64,000 nucleotides of DNA, from assembly GCA_003508835.1 (NCBI GenBank), contig PUFA01000171.1:310001-374000 (forward strand), in the 5' to 3' direction. This DNA comes from Eonycteris spelaea. Lineage: Eukaryota > Chordata > Mammalia > Chiroptera > Pteropodidae. The notes under the pieces were generated by a model. It saw only the letters and a program-made list of their open reading frames with translations. It ran no database searches and was not told the DNA's origin. Below, piece after piece: positions 33,832 to 46,169 of the stretch (within the stretch, counting starts at the first letter, position 1; the number at the start of each line of letters is the position of its first letter). The translations under genes were made by a program, and so were the position numbers.

Positions 33832-34048
33832 GGTCATTAGTATAGTCACACATAGTTTCTAACCAAAAAAAAATGATACTGAAATTTTGTAGAATATATC
33901 ATTAGTATTTTTGGTCATTAGTATAGTCACACATAGTTTTTGTTTTTGTTTTTGGTCATTAGTATAGTTTTTGTTTTTGGTCATTAGTATAGTCACACAT
34001 AGTTTCTAACCAAAAAAAAATGATACTGAAATTTTGTAGAATATATCA
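33832..34048 (+). repeat. Local duplication of a 70-base unit plus partial copies
   Basis: Two identical 70-base copies lie at 33832-33901 and 33979-34048, starting with 'ggtcattagtatagtcacac' and ending 'gtagaatatatca'. Between them are two partial copies that also start with 'ggtcattagtatag', at 33913 and 33954, joined by TTTTTG-rich linkers. The starts are 81, 41 and 25 bases apart. The perfect identity of the two long copies points to a recent event. Confidence 0.95.
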
Positions 34049-34827
34049 ACCTGATTCTGTTAAAATATTTAAAAAATATAATTATTTGATACACTTGTCT
34101 TTTTTATCAATCGCAAAGCATTTACCTTGTCAGCAGTATGAAACATGCCATGCAGACAGCAGAGCATAAAGACACTTAAACAGTTATTAAGCTCTTGACT
34201 TTATGAACAGGGCAAAGCCTTCTAAATATACTGTTGGTACAAAAAAAATAATATGAAAGGATGAGGAAAGACAGGTTATTGAAAGCAAAAAGAATGAACA
34301 GGGATGACATATTAATTATTCAGGAGATTTTGGTCAGCTAAATTTTTTTTGAAAGAGCCCTTAAAATATGCTCTTCGAAGGGTTATTTTTTTACTTTCTT
34401 ACAATTTGCTTCTTTCTCAGTAAGTTATTTAGTAATTAGAAGTGTAGGATATTGGACTCATAATTTTCTGTTAGTCTCTATGGAACTTCTGTGTCTGGCT
34501 CCAATCCCTGAAGGCTGACCCTGAGAAGTACACCCAAGGCTTCCATACCGGATGGCTTCTGATTGGATCTGGGCAATGAAGATACCAGAGATGTTGTTCC
34601 AAATGCCATAATATATGTGAAATTTCTTGGAAAGTCTTTGTAAAAATATATTGCTTTAAGCCTCATTAATATTTGTTATGGTTTTAAAACAAGACATATT
34701 TCAGTATGAAAGTGAAAGAGGCAAACATTACATTCTCTAGTTTTACATACATTTATGAAGAAAAATTAGTTGATGAATACATTGTAATTAAGTAATAATG
34801 AGTAACTTTTACTGAGACGGTTAACTA
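34049..34827. other. No recognised feature
   Basis: AT-rich DNA. The minus-strand 62-codon frame at 34478-34666 has no recognised product. Confidence 0.5.
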
Positions 34828-34988
34828 AGAAGCATTGTCTTGTGGTTAAAAGAGCAGGTTCTGGAATGAGACTGGCTGGTCCAAAATCTTGTTCTATCAT
34901 TTTATAGCCACGTGACCTTGGACAACGTACTTAAATATTCTAAGCCTTAATTTCTTTATCTATAAAATGGATATAAAAATATACTTTG
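34828..34988 (+). mobile_element. MIR SINE, sense, left part
   Basis: A well-preserved MIR core: 'gtcttgtggttaaaagagca', 'gttctggaatgagactggct', 'atagccacgtgaccttggac' and 'tttatctataaaatggatat'. It is interrupted by an LTR at 34989 and resumes at 35362. Confidence 0.88.
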
Positions 34989-35361
34989 TGTGTTAGCCAA
35001 TCTCCAGATGGTCTCTGCTTCCTAGTAGTCACATCCTTGTGCAGTCCCCTCCTGCACTAAATGGGGCTAACTCGTAACATCGTAACTCATACGATGTTAA
35101 TGTAAGTGACACAGTATCACCTCCATTACTCAATCATAAAAGATATTGAAGCTTCTGTTGGATCATTCACTCTTCCATCTTGAAAGCGGATCTTCCAGTC
35201 AAGCTTTCAGACACCTGCAACCTCGAATGACATTTAACTGAAACTTCATGAGGGATTCTGAGCCAGTACAGCTCAGTTAAGGTGTTCACAAATTCCTAAC
35301 TTACAGAAACTACGGAATAATAAATAAGTAATTTGTTATGCAGAAATGGATAACTAATGCA
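34989..35361 (+). mobile_element. MLT1-like MaLR LTR inserted in a MIR
   Basis: The segment starts TGTGTTAGCC and ends ACTAATGCA. In sense order it has 'cttccatcttgaaagcggat', 'cttccagtcaagctttcaga', 'tgagggattctgagccagta', 'cctaacttacagaaactacg' and 'gaataataaataagtaattt', with the AATAAA signal inside the last two. Flanks are ctttg (34984-34988) and ccttg (35362-35366), a 5-base target duplication with one mismatch. The left and right MIR halves fit together once it is removed. Confidence 0.85.
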
Positions 35362-35460
35362 CCTTGCTTAGTAAAATTGTAAAAATTAAATGGGGTAATT
35401 ATGTGAAGCCAATAGAATAGTATCTAGAATATAAGGAATAAACAAGAAGAGTTAGTTATA
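35362..35460 (+). mobile_element. MIR SINE, sense, right part
   Basis: After the LTR the MIR continues with 'aaaaattaaatggggtaatt' and 'agaatagtatctagaatata', the expected 3' half of the element that was broken at 34988. Confidence 0.7.
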
Positions 35461-35497
35461 TTTCTGAGCACCAGTATGTTTTAGAAACTGGGATATA

Positions 35498-35583
35498 AGA
35501 CAGATAGATGATGGACAGACAGACAGACAGGCAGGAAGGAAGGCAGATAGACAGACAGATAGACAGCTATATAGATAGATAGA
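35498..35583 (+). repeat. (AGAC)n/(AGAT)n/(AGGA)n microsatellite
   Basis: A mixed tetranucleotide tract: GACA units, then AGGA units, then GATA units. Confidence 0.95.
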
Positions 35584-35958
35584 ATTATAATCTTATTTAA
35601 ACATCAAATCTCATATAGTTGGCATTCTTTATGTTTCATGTGTCAGAGGATCCAACTCAAACTGTTTTAAGCTGAACCCATTCCACCTGCCCTCAGATAA
35701 GAAATTTGTTGGTTCAAGTACATAAAAGTACAAGGGAAACAAACTGCTAGATTCAGGGGCTTAACTAGCATTTGCATTATTCTCTCTCTATCCTTTGGCT
35801 ATGCTCTTTTTTCATGTTATTTTAGTTCTCAATTGGCCAGGTTACATCACAAGTTTCCTCCTGTGAACACAGAAACTAAAATTGGAGGCCGAGGTAGCTG
35901 TCAGAGGAAAATTAGGGTAGTAGGGTCTTATGATTAGAAGGATAAAATGGATGCTGGG
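35584..35958. other. No recognised feature
   Basis: Mixed-composition DNA without a named repeat or plausible exon. Confidence 0.5.
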
Positions 35959-35959
35959 C

Positions 35960-36025
<66 letters not shown>
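35960..36025 (+). repeat. A-run followed by (AT)26
   Basis: A run of about 15 A bases leads into an uninterrupted AT dinucleotide run (35974-36025). An A-run joined to a microsatellite often marks an old retroposon tail, but no element was found upstream. Frames on both strands that encode YIYIYI peptides are artefacts of this repeat. Confidence 0.97.
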
Positions 36026-36028
<3 letters not shown>

Positions 36029-36039
36029 ATGCCTCATAA

Positions 36040-36172
36040 CAATTATATGAAGAAGTTAATATTGTTATCACATTCCACAGAGGACAATAAAGCACAGAGC
36101 TTGAGTGGGCTTGCCTAGAATTACAGTGCTATACGTGGAAGGGCCAGATTCCAGAGCCCATGTGCTACACCA
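36040..36172 (-). mobile_element. MIR SINE fragment, minus strand
   Basis: Reverse complement of the MIR core: 'ccacagaggacaataaagca', 'gtgggcttgcctagaattac' and 'gaagggccagattccagagc'. Confidence 0.65.
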
Positions 36173-37554
36173 CCTTATTATATTATCTTTCTAAGTGATC
36201 CTATAAATTATTATTTTATTGTGGCTCAGCGATTTGAGTTATTAAGACACTACACTACCATTTGGGTTATGAAGATACTCCTTGTCCTATATAATCTAGT
36301 CAATTTCTTCAATTATCCTATTTACTCAACTGTGAAACCGAAATGTTTGAGTCAGATAAAATAACTAAAATGGTCTGGGTTATAGAAAAATCAATGTATA
36401 ATACTGTTAACTAAACATTCCCTTTAGTTACTGGATAAACTATGAATCTTAATAAATCCCCCCTCAGCCTTTCCACATCGTTTTATTCTAGTTCCCAGCA
36501 GATTAGATCAATGCTGTGACAGGCAAGTTTTTTTGGCTATCCTTTCTACTCTTTATGAAATCTATTTTTGAATATTAAATCTCAAAAACAATCTACAATT
36601 CTAGACTATTATACAAAAGTTTAGGTGCTTACCTACCCTCTTCATTTAATATATCAATATTGCATTTATCTCTTTTGTTTAAAATTCACTCTTATCCCAG
36701 ACTCTTTTGAAGTATCACTTTAAAATTGTTAGTAATTATTAAAACCACTCTAAGTTCTTCAGAATCAACAATATTAATAAATGAGTTCTGATGATGATAA
36801 AATAATTTCCTTCTATGTTACCTTCCCTGAAACAAAGTAAATAGCATGATTTTCCCCTCAAAACAGCAGTCTTTAAATTATTCATCAACAATAGCAGATA
36901 CCGGAGGGCCTCTGAATTTTCCTCTTCTCTTCCCTAATATCTCATGCTAGGGTTTCTTGAACTTGATTAAATATAAACTTACCTTAAAGAGAGCCACATG
37001 GTATGATAATGTTATCTAAATATAAAAAAGTATGTAATTATGTATGTGATAATTATGTAATACACATCACAAAAAATCAGCATAAACATGAAAATATATG
37101 AGTTTGGGGTCCAATTCATAAGCATAACATACTGAACAAAAAATCAAATTATCAACCTTTTTTCTTTAGATTTTTACTTATACCAGCTATATGTCTATTT
37201 CTCCCATAAACATAGATTTCATCTACTTAGTCACCAACTGTGTTATCAGTGACAGGCTTACACATTATTTTTGTATATGTCTCTTTTTCAGATTCAATTG
37301 TATAGGCGTATAGTAGACTCCACTATTGAATTTCCATTAGCATAAGTCAATAGCAATGATTATATGCATTTGATCAAAGACAAACATTTTTCTAACCAAA
37401 ATTTTGTAGCAATAGATATGAAGGAGATTATTGATTTTATAAGAACTATGAGGCCAGTAAGAATTATTTGCTTGTTTCTAAGGCTACCTTGAATTTAGAC
37501 ACTGAGTGCATCATACAACTTCTATACTCCATGCTGTGATGTTGTAAACATTTC
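36173..37554. other. No recognised feature
   Basis: About 1.4 kb of AT-rich DNA without an identifiable repeat or exon. Confidence 0.5.
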
Positions 37555-38060
37555 AGTTATTCATCCAACAAAAATGTCTGGGTGGGCCACATGTCTAATA
37601 TGCTGCACTAATTGCTATTAGAATAGAAGGAATTACGTTGCCTAAGATTATATAGTGGTAAAGATGGGTTTCTGAGTAAGTGGCACTGCTATTCAAGAGC
37701 TTACAATGGCATAAACAGACCACTAGCAGAAATAAACCCCAACAAAAGGTGACATTTAAAATGCCAAAATGATGTACTGGTGCAGGCAGCAGTAGCCAAA
37801 GAATGCTGTTAAAGAAAACAAAGGGTGGGGATGGAAAGAGAGAAGGAGGAAGTTTCTTAGAAAACCTTTTAGAATCTTCAAAAAATGAATGGAAATTGTA
37901 AATGTGGAGGGCAGGAAGGAGAACATTCCAGGTAAAAATGAAAAGTAGGAATCAAAGTAAAAAATGAATAACCATGGCAACAAAAGTGGGGATGTGAGGA
38001 GGAGGAGAAGGTGGAGAGGGGTGGAATAAGTTAAAGAAATAAGGTGCAAGTGGAGTAAAT
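37555..38060 (-). mobile_element. L2 LINE, minus strand
   Basis: The start 'attcatccaacaaaaatgtc' with 'gaacattccaggtaaaaatg' further on follows the reverse complement of L2 from its 3' end inwards. A related piece may continue at 38280-38410. The 119-codon minus-strand frame at 37756-38115 lies here and is a hydrophobic artefact, not a gene. Confidence 0.45.
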
Positions 38061-38559
38061 ACAAGATGCTTTCAAGCTTGGTCCCACAGAGCCTGAAGTT
38101 CTGAGTCAATGGCACTCCGGAGACTTTTTTTTTTTGAATGCCTCTTACATACTACACCTTTGCATATGTTTTCTTCACATAAGAGTACTACTGCTTTACA
38201 CACAAACATGGAACACATACATAGTAAATAAAAGCTAAAAGCCAAAGATTGAGAAGAAGACATTATAATGCTGAGTGGACATTATAAAGGGAGTGACAAG
38301 GTGGAGATTTAGGAAATGGTATGCCAGGTGGATGACAAGAAGAATAAACGTGTCATTAGGGGTTTGAGAGTGTAAACAGGGCTGCTGAGGCTAGAGGAGG
38401 ATAAAAAGGCCACAGTCTTCCAGTATTCATATGAACAGTGTCTGAATATCTGAATCCAGGAGTGTGAAAGCAGATCTGGACCTACCTTTGGTGAAATGGA
38501 GAAGGGATAATAGATTCGAGGAGAAGAGAAGGCAAATAACTCTCATTATTCTTTCTCCT

Positions 38560-38690
38560 CCAACACTGTGCTAGACAGTGACTTGCCTGGTTTCATTTAA
38601 TCCTACTCCAGTAAAGCAGGATACATAACTAGGTTGGTGCTGGCCAGGTTGTGACCTGAACTTAGAATCACAAAAAAATTGCTTCTCTCT
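38560..38690 (-). mobile_element. MIR SINE fragment, minus strand
   Basis: The order 'aacactgtgctagacagtga', 'tggtttcatttaatcctact' and 'caggttgtgacctgaactta' follows the reverse complement of MIR, diverged. Confidence 0.45.
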
Positions 38691-38796
38691 GGCAGAACTA
38701 GATAACATATTGAATAGAGATGTTGACTCAAAAATTCTCATTTAGTGCTCATTAAGAAAATATGGAAGTGCTGAAAAATGAAGTAATTTGTCACGG

Positions 38797-39050
38797 TATA
38801 CTGTGGAGAGATTAAGAGCACAGATACTGAAATCAGAATGCCTAGCTCAAGTTTCAGCTTTGCCCTTGGTTTGCTATGTGACACAGGGGTGACATACTTA
38901 ACCCCTATGTGCCTCAATTTTTTCATCTTTATAATGGAGATACTAAATCGTAACTACTTTTCAAGGTTTTTTTTTTTTTGAGTATTGAGTTAATATATGT
39001 AAGATGCTTAGAACACTGCTGAGTATGGATCAAATATTATCTTAGTTATT
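38797..39050 (+). mobile_element. MIR SINE, sense, nearly complete
   Basis: A good match to MIR throughout: 'gtggagagattaagagcaca', 'gaaatcagaatgcctagctc', 'atacttaacccctatgtgcc' and 'tgcttagaacactgctgagt'. A T-run (about 38969-38981) has expanded in the middle. Confidence 0.88.
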
Positions 39051-40084
39051 TTTATAATTATACAGTTAAGATATAGTATCTGTACAAAACTATACAAGTA
39101 AAAATGTGTAGGTTAACCTACACCTGTGGCAAAAATTGCATTGAATTAAATATACATGCACAAATAAATGCAGGTAAATCTGAATAACATTGATGGGTTG
39201 GATCAATGTTAGTATACTGGCTGTGAAATTGTACTGTGCTTGTAAGATGTTAGTATTGGCGAAAACTAAAGGATATCATTTCTTACAACTGTATGTGAAA
39301 CTACCATTATCTCGAAATAAAAGAGTATAATTTTAAAAAGGTGTGGGTTGTTCTCTACCCCTTTATACATCTGGGGAACAAATAGCTGTGTGGCAGTTCA
39401 CTGGTTTATATGAAGGGGAGGATTTTATGTGATATGGAGAGAAGAATCTTGTATTAAGGGCTTGAAAGCAGTTTGCACAAGCAGTGTGTGAAGGAAGGAG
39501 GGAGTAGGAAACCAGTGAGAGGAGGAGGTGGTAGTACATCAGTAATTTTCTATATATATATATATATATATAAATCTTAACAGGCAATAGAGACTGGAAA
39601 ATAAAGAAAAGACTTCAAAATCCCCAAGGCTGTCACAAGAACTTGCTTAATTTGTTCACTGCGCAATAACGCCCAGTTGAGAGATCAGTAAAAGCTGGAA
39701 CCCAGATCCTAAACAAGTGGGCTCCACTGGTAGAAAAGACCTTTTTCCCCAATTCAGACAAGGGAGCTCTAAGGGCTGGTACAGATACACAGTAAGACTT
39801 GCTCCCCTTCAACCTGGTGTACAAAGCACGGTCTGTACGACTGGTTTCTAAATAACTGTTGCACTTCAGACATTTTGAATCAGTTACGACAGCACAAATT
39901 AGAAAGAGGAAATTTAAAAAGAATGATCCAGAACCTATATAAAGGGACTAAAACTTTGGAATCTAGAATTGTTGTTTTGACTTTTCATTTCTGATAAATA
40001 CCTAGGATTTAAGTAGAATGAAATAATTCCACAGATAAGTCCTTTATTTTTGTATTAAGCTCATTTAGTTCAACTCAAATAGCT
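39051..40084. other. Mostly unrecognised, contains (TA)11
   Basis: A perfect TA run lies at 39551-39572. The part 39650-39840 is GC-richer and has a minus-strand frame of 63 codons without a known product; it may be an unnamed old repeat. Confidence 0.4.
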
Positions 40085-41300
40085 AAAAGCGGATTTTTCT
40101 TTTTAAAATATTATCTTTTTTATTATAGATAGGTTCTAAAACACAAATATAAAGGTAATAGTATAATGGATTTCCTTTATCCATCAATCAGCTCCATAAA
40201 ATTGTCAACATGGTAAATCTTATCTCATTTATCCATTTACCCATACCTCCAGTGAATTGTATTAAAAGGAATCATAAATATATTACTATCTGTGTATAGT
40301 TTAGTATATGCCTCTAAGAGTTAGGGCCTTGAAAAATTTTAGGATTATCACACCTAAAATTTTCCAGTTGTTTCATAAATGTCTTTTGTTGAGTTTATCG
40401 AAATCAAGAAACAAGCAAGGTTCTAATACTGCATTTGTTTATTATGCATTTGAGGATAATTCCTTCTTCTCCTCCCTTCTTCCCCTACTCCTCCTTTTTT
40501 CTTCTTTCTGATGAAGAAACCAGGTCATATACCATTCAAAATGGTGACATTCTGGATTTGGCTAATTTTAGACCTGATGACATACAGAGAACACGCTTTT
40601 TATTCTTGAGTTTTCTGTAGTTATATTTAGAACTTTGGTTTCCGTAGTTTCTGGTAAATAGCTGTGTCTTACTGCAGCTTCACGGAGAGAAACATACCTT
40701 TTTTTTTTTCTTTCTTCCTTTCTGTCGGGTTGTTTTTATAATTTTTCTCTTCAGGTTTTTAGAAGATTTATTATGGGATACATAGGTATGGCTTCTTTTC
40801 ATTAATTCTTTTTGGGGATTGACAGGGTTTCATTAATTTCAGAAATCCTTCAAAAATTATTTTTCTAAACTTTCAACTAGTATCTTTTCAAATTTTGTTT
40901 ACACCCTACTATTCCTCCCTTCTGTACTAGAACCCCTGTGACAGTTATACCAGGCCTTTTCACTGGGCCCAGATCTTCTACATTCTCGTATGCATTTTTC
41001 GTCCTGCTTTTCTTTTGGTGCTTTCCTCTAGCTTTCATCTGCTGTGCAACATGCATATTGTGTTCCTAATTTCATCAATTGTATTTTTTTTCCATTTAAA
41101 ATTTTTTAATTTCTTCATACATTATGACTCTCTGGTGAGTTATCAATATTGTTATCTAATTTCCTGAATATATTTATCAGTTATTTTAAAGTCTATAACT
41201 GATAACTTCAATATCTTGATGATTTTAGGGTCTCTATTATTTGCTTTTTCTCTCTTGGTTTTTTTTTTTTTTTTTTGGTCATTTATCCCTGTTATTGATT
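40085..41300 (-). mobile_element. Possible old L1/HAL1-type sequence, minus strand
   Basis: The T-rich text with words such as 'cttcagtttctt'-like runs, 'gagttatcaatattgttatc' and 'aacttcaatatcttgatgat' is in the style of the reverse complement of old L1 ORF1 regions. A similar block lies at 57345-58160. Similarity is faint and the edges are guesses. A T-run lies at about 41258-41276. Confidence 0.35.
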
Positions 41301-41706
41301 AAATGTCAGGCATTGAGTATGAAAAATTGTAGAAGTTCTGAATTAAGTTATGTTCTTCCAGAGAGGGTTTACTTTTCTTCAAGTTGTCAGTAAGAATTGG
41401 TATAAATCAAGGACCTTGATCCAATCAAGGAATGAGATGGATCAAGGTTGGCATTTGACTTTGTGGAGACTGGTCTATTTTGACTTGCTCTTATCACAGA
41501 GCATAGTCTTTCAGAGGTCTTGGCTGAAACACTGGTGCGTTCTCTAGGACCCTTTCTCACTGGCAACCGTAAAATCCAAGTGACTACACTTATTCTGTGT
41601 CATCCCAGATGGGATTTTAGGGGGAAAGAAAGGTAGAAATTGTAATACATGTTGTTCCTGGCTTTTCAATTACTTGATCTGTTTGAAATGGAATCAGCTA
41701 CCTCTG

Positions 41707-41875
41707 CAGTGGTTCTTAATTCTTTTGAGGACACTGTCACTTTGGGGAACTTAATTAGAATGGGCAAACTAATCCACATGTCCAGAAATTTGCATATAAT
41801 CTCAAGGCATTTTCTGATCCCTGACACTCATTTTGACACTCTGATAGCATCTACGACCCCGAGTTAAGAACCAGG
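41707..41875 (+). mobile_element. hAT-type element with matching terminal inverted repeats
   Basis: It starts CAGTGGTTCTTAA and ends TTAAGAACCAGG. The inner 10 bases of these arms are exact inverted copies. The interior has the word order of short hAT-Charlie derivatives: 'tttgcatataatctcaaggc' and 'ttttctgatccctgacactc'. The length is 169 bases. An open frame of 72 codons (41649-41867) spans it but is not a gene. No clear 8-base target duplication was found. Confidence 0.7.
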
Positions 41876-42889
41876 AGAGATTGACAATTTTACATTTCTA
41901 GAAACATTCAAATAAGGCTGAGCAACCAGTGTGGCCTGACATTGTAGAGAAAAAGAAAGCATAGATTGATGAACTTCTGGCGATGTTCCTAAAATAACTG
42001 TGAAATTGCCAAATTAACATGATATATCTGTACATTCCTTCTCTTGATCACCTGCACAAGAATATCCTTGTATCCTAAACAGTTGTAAAAACCTCTATTA
42101 CCTTGAAGCATTTCATCCATTGCACCTTTTAAATTATTTCCATGGTGTTAGAGTTGGCAAGGGAGTTTTTTGAACCTGGTGGCAACCATCTCCATCCAGG
42201 AGGAAAAAAGGAGAAAAAGAGATGCAACTGGAGCCAGAACCACCATCTACAAGACAATTTCTTTTATAAAATGCCAATATCCTCAAATGGCATCAAATTG
42301 TCATATTTATTTTGTTGACTCAGTTGGTTCCTAAACTGGAATTCAAATCACTTACTGGAATATTTCAATGTGTTAAAAATAATATCGAAGCAAACAAAGA
42401 CTCATGCCTTTCGCACTTCATACAACCATTTTGTTTATAAATTTGCATCCCAGACAAACTTGTTTTATTTGGATGGCCAGTGTTTTCAAAAATATTCTCC
42501 AAAGTTCTCACAAGCGCCAAATTTTAAACTGTTGTACAAACATATTTGAACTGATTCCCCACCCCCACACACACTTTTAGTGTTCTGGTGCTTCTTTTAG
42601 TTGATTTTCAAATTATTTCTTGTTTTGCAGTGTAGTCTTAGGCAAAGAATGCTTGATTGGAATTTGGAAGACTGTGTTCTGATTTAATTCACCAAAACTG
42701 ATTAACTAGATAATCTAAAATCCATCAACTAAACAGAGCCAAAAAGCCAGGAAATAAATATGGTGTACTAAAGATGGAAGAGACCTAGTCATTAATTAGT
42801 GAATACAATGAATGAATATATAAAATTAAATATCAATTATTTTTATTATTAAATTTGATATTGTTTATTGTTTATGATTATTAAGTTAC
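41876..42889. other. No recognised feature
   Basis: Mixed AT-rich DNA. The part 42280-42480 has varied sequence with an AP-1-like TGACTCA at about 42316 and could be conserved, but nothing proves it. Confidence 0.4.
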
Positions 42890-43620
42890 TTCATGCTCAT
42901 TTTTTAAAAAACCTGAATATACAGAGATGCATATGAAAAACATTTAAGAATATGTAATTCTACCACTCTGAATAGTAAAATTACGTTAAAATACTCTCCT
43001 GTCTTTTGTGCCTTATAAATGTATCTTCATATTACATTTTCATTTTAATTAGATGCGTGTTTATATAGTTTTATATATAGGAGATATATTTATTTATTGA
43101 TATTTATATATTTATAGATAGGCTTATATTTGTTTTCCACTGAATAATATCCTCATGCCAATACCCTAAAAACAGTTTTGAATAGCTACAACATAGTTCA
43201 CCAAATGAAAACACTATTTTTTAATGAGTCTTTTCTTTGGACATTTAATTTATTCCAATTTTTATAAGTAGGACTGTGATGAATATCTTTGTCCATAAAT
43301 ATTTAGAAACAAAACCAGTAGACCAAAGAATGTGAACAGTATAAGCTAGTTGACACATATCACCAAATCACCTGCCAGAGAGTCTGCCTGTTTTCAGGGT
43401 CATCATCCATGTATGTGAGTGCCCATTTCACATCACTAATTTTTTCAACACTGTTTATTAAACAATTGCCAAATTGAAGTGTGAGAATTATGTAGTTATC
43501 TTAATGTATGTATTTATTTAATTGAAGGTAAGTTTGAAAATTCTTTCTCATATTTATTGGCCATTTGTAATTCTTTTGTGAATTGGTTAAGATCCTTGTC
43601 TAAAAAAATGTTTTGTTAAA
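42890..43620 (-). mobile_element. Old L1 3' region, minus strand
   Basis: The reverse complement of an old L1: 'ttggacatttaatttattcc', 'gactgtgatgaatatctttg', 'ccaaatcacctgccagagag' and 'ctcatatttattggccattt'. No frame is open. Confidence 0.65.
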
Positions 43621-43629
43621 GAGGAAATA

Positions 43630-43800
43630 AACTTTAACTAAGTATACATATATATGTATATATTTATGTTAGTAGAGAAAACACTGTCAAAGGATACATG
43701 CCATTGGAAGGGGGTGTTTGGAAATGCACAAAGATTATTTACTTTTTATATGTAACTTTGTTTAAATTGGTATTACTTTTGTTTTAAAAATATAAGTATT
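43630..43800 (+). mobile_element. Old L1 3' end, sense
   Basis: The block 'tgtcaaaggatacatgccat' with 'ttactttttatatgtaactt' and a terminal A-rich part matches the end of old L1 3' UTRs in sense. It is placed tail-first against the minus-strand copy before it. Confidence 0.4.
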
Positions 43801-46169
43801 ACTACACTTCCTCTAAAAAGGTATTTGTATGTATATAATTTTGGTGACCCTAAGAATAATTTCTGTACTTGGAAATTAATTATAGCTATGTGAATTTTTA
43901 AATTAATATTAAATTTAATATAGTTACGAATTCACAGATCTATTTTACTTAAGGTTTTAAGTTCAAATTTTAAGTTGTTTTATACTTTTTATTATTATAT
44001 TTATAAATTGAGTAAATTTTAACTATCTCTCAAGAGAACTTTTGATTAATGTATAATCAATCTAATATAAACAAACTGAAATCTCTTAATCTCTACCATT
44101 TACAAATTTAGTTAATTAAATTCTTGGAAACCCTTTCAACTACAACTCATGTATAACTTTATTACATTAACTTTCTTTTGAAGTAATTCAATTACTCTAG
44201 GTTAGCAATTTACTTGATTATTTAAATAATGTTAGTAACCCTGATACATTAAACTCTGAAATATAGTGACACCAACTCATTAATAATATTAAAAATTATT
44301 TTATAACTTTTGACCTACAAATTTCAAGTCCTAAAAAAGTGCTCATAAACACATTAATTGGAATTTAAGGTTAACCTCTAAATGCTCTATTATTCCCACT
44401 TCCCTTATTAAAATATTTAAAATATCAAATAAAACTGATTAATGAAAGTATTACCAACAAAACCCCTCCATTTCTAGATCTGACAAAAACATAGTAAGGC
44501 TGTGATAATAATTTACACTTTATTCTCTATAGTTGCTATTCTAATACTTCCAGAGTTTTAAAGAAAATTATCCACAAGGAAAAAAGACAATTGGGATCAT
44601 CATTTCTACAGAATAGAAGATAAAATACAGGCTGCAGACATCTAGATAGATTTTTTTCCCCTTCCCACTGAGGAACAAATTGGGCCACTTTTCTAATCAC
44701 TATAATCATGGACTCAAGTCCATACCTTCCAAATGGAGTTGGCTAATAGCACTAGGCCTCTCAACTCAAGAAACCAGCAGAGATTATCTTCCATTTGGTT
44801 TGAATCAAGTCTCATATCCACTTTACCACTTACTAGGATTCAGTGAAATCTATTCCCTGCTTCATACTATTGAATTTGTGTCATATCTTATAGTATAGCC
44901 AGGCCACAATTCTTAAGGATATTTAAATGATTTCTGATTATATTCCTTATAGCTATCAGACCTATGTTGATTCTGTGGTTACCTCAATAAAGTCATACTG
45001 ATGATAATTATTAAAAAAAATTAGTGCAAATTAGGGAAGTGTGCTTCCTCAAGTGGTTATAAACAAATATCAATCTAATTATATATGAGATTTTAGTTTA
45101 ATGATTTACATAGAATCATCTTATTTAGCACAGGGGATGAATTCCTTAAAACTGAAGTATTATCTAAATCTGAGCTAAATGAAATAATAGTACCTGTTTC
45201 CCATGCAATTGTGTTTCTATGTCCTTATATGATATCATATCCTTTTTTTTTTTTCATATCCCCTGAAGCAATCAGATAACTGCACCATACTTTTCTCTGG
45301 CAACTCCTGACACATTTTTATCACTTTTCTTCAGACTGCATTGATGTTTATAATATACTCCATGAAGCAAAGAATTTCCAATAATTTCTTATGCACCACT
45401 GATCTTTACCATGTGTTTATTTGGTTTGTACTTTAAAGATACTTTTCTGCCCCAAGCCACTAAAACTTCAGATTTTCATGCCCATGTGATTCTTCTACAC
45501 TATTATTTGCCTGTTTTTGTTCAGCCAGAAATGATAGGTCAAAATTGATCATGACAACCTGAAGTACTGGCCAACAAAGTCAGGGCAGCAATTCCAAAAC
45601 AGGTGGCAGTCACGCTAATTGTCCTACAATCTTCATTTTTACCTTTTTCTGTATGAGTAAATAAAAAATTTTGATGTTGATTCATTCATTTTTTCAGCAA
45701 ACACTTTTCTTAAAGTCCATTGCAACTAGGAATACCATTTGACTAGGCTCTATAAAAATGAGATGTGAGGGAAGCACTTTTTGCTACTCTGTTAAAATGT
45801 CATGCCCTCTCTTTCTTCTCTTTGTCCATGTTAGCTGGAATTATTGCAGTGGCTCGAGGAGCCACCATAGAGTACATGACAGAAGATGTATTTAGCATGG
45901 TTGAGAAATAACATAGATGAAGTTTAGGTCCCTAGCACCATTGGGACAATATCAGACGTAGATGCTTATACCTACCCTGTGAACTTAAGGGAGACTTTGA
46001 AAAAGTGTATCTTGTGCTTAACCACTTAAGTACAATAGACTTCTAACAACAATATAAGCTGAGAAGATGGATGCACAGTAATGTGCCAATCTAGTTTTCA
46101 TTGGGGGAAACATACAACAGATTTATTCAATTTAATTGATTGTGTAAGAGAAAAAATTTAGTTATATTA
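43801..46169. other. Mostly AT-rich DNA, nothing firmly recognised
   Basis: No gene or confident repeat. The part 45780-46030 is GC-richer and may hold an unnamed ancient element ('ttgcagtggctcgaggagcc'). Confidence 0.45.

Noticed and set aside
33832..34048. Repeats with spacers that might suggest a CRISPR-like array
   Set aside because: Repeat spacing is irregular (81, 41 and 25 bases), the copies differ in length, and the DNA is mammalian; it is a local duplication.
35842..36118. Overlapping frames on both strands with YIYIYI peptides
   Set aside because: They are translations of the (AT)n microsatellite.
37756..38115. Minus-strand frame of 119 codons
   Set aside because: It is a hydrophobic, low-complexity peptide from L2-like purine-rich DNA, with no signs of a gene.
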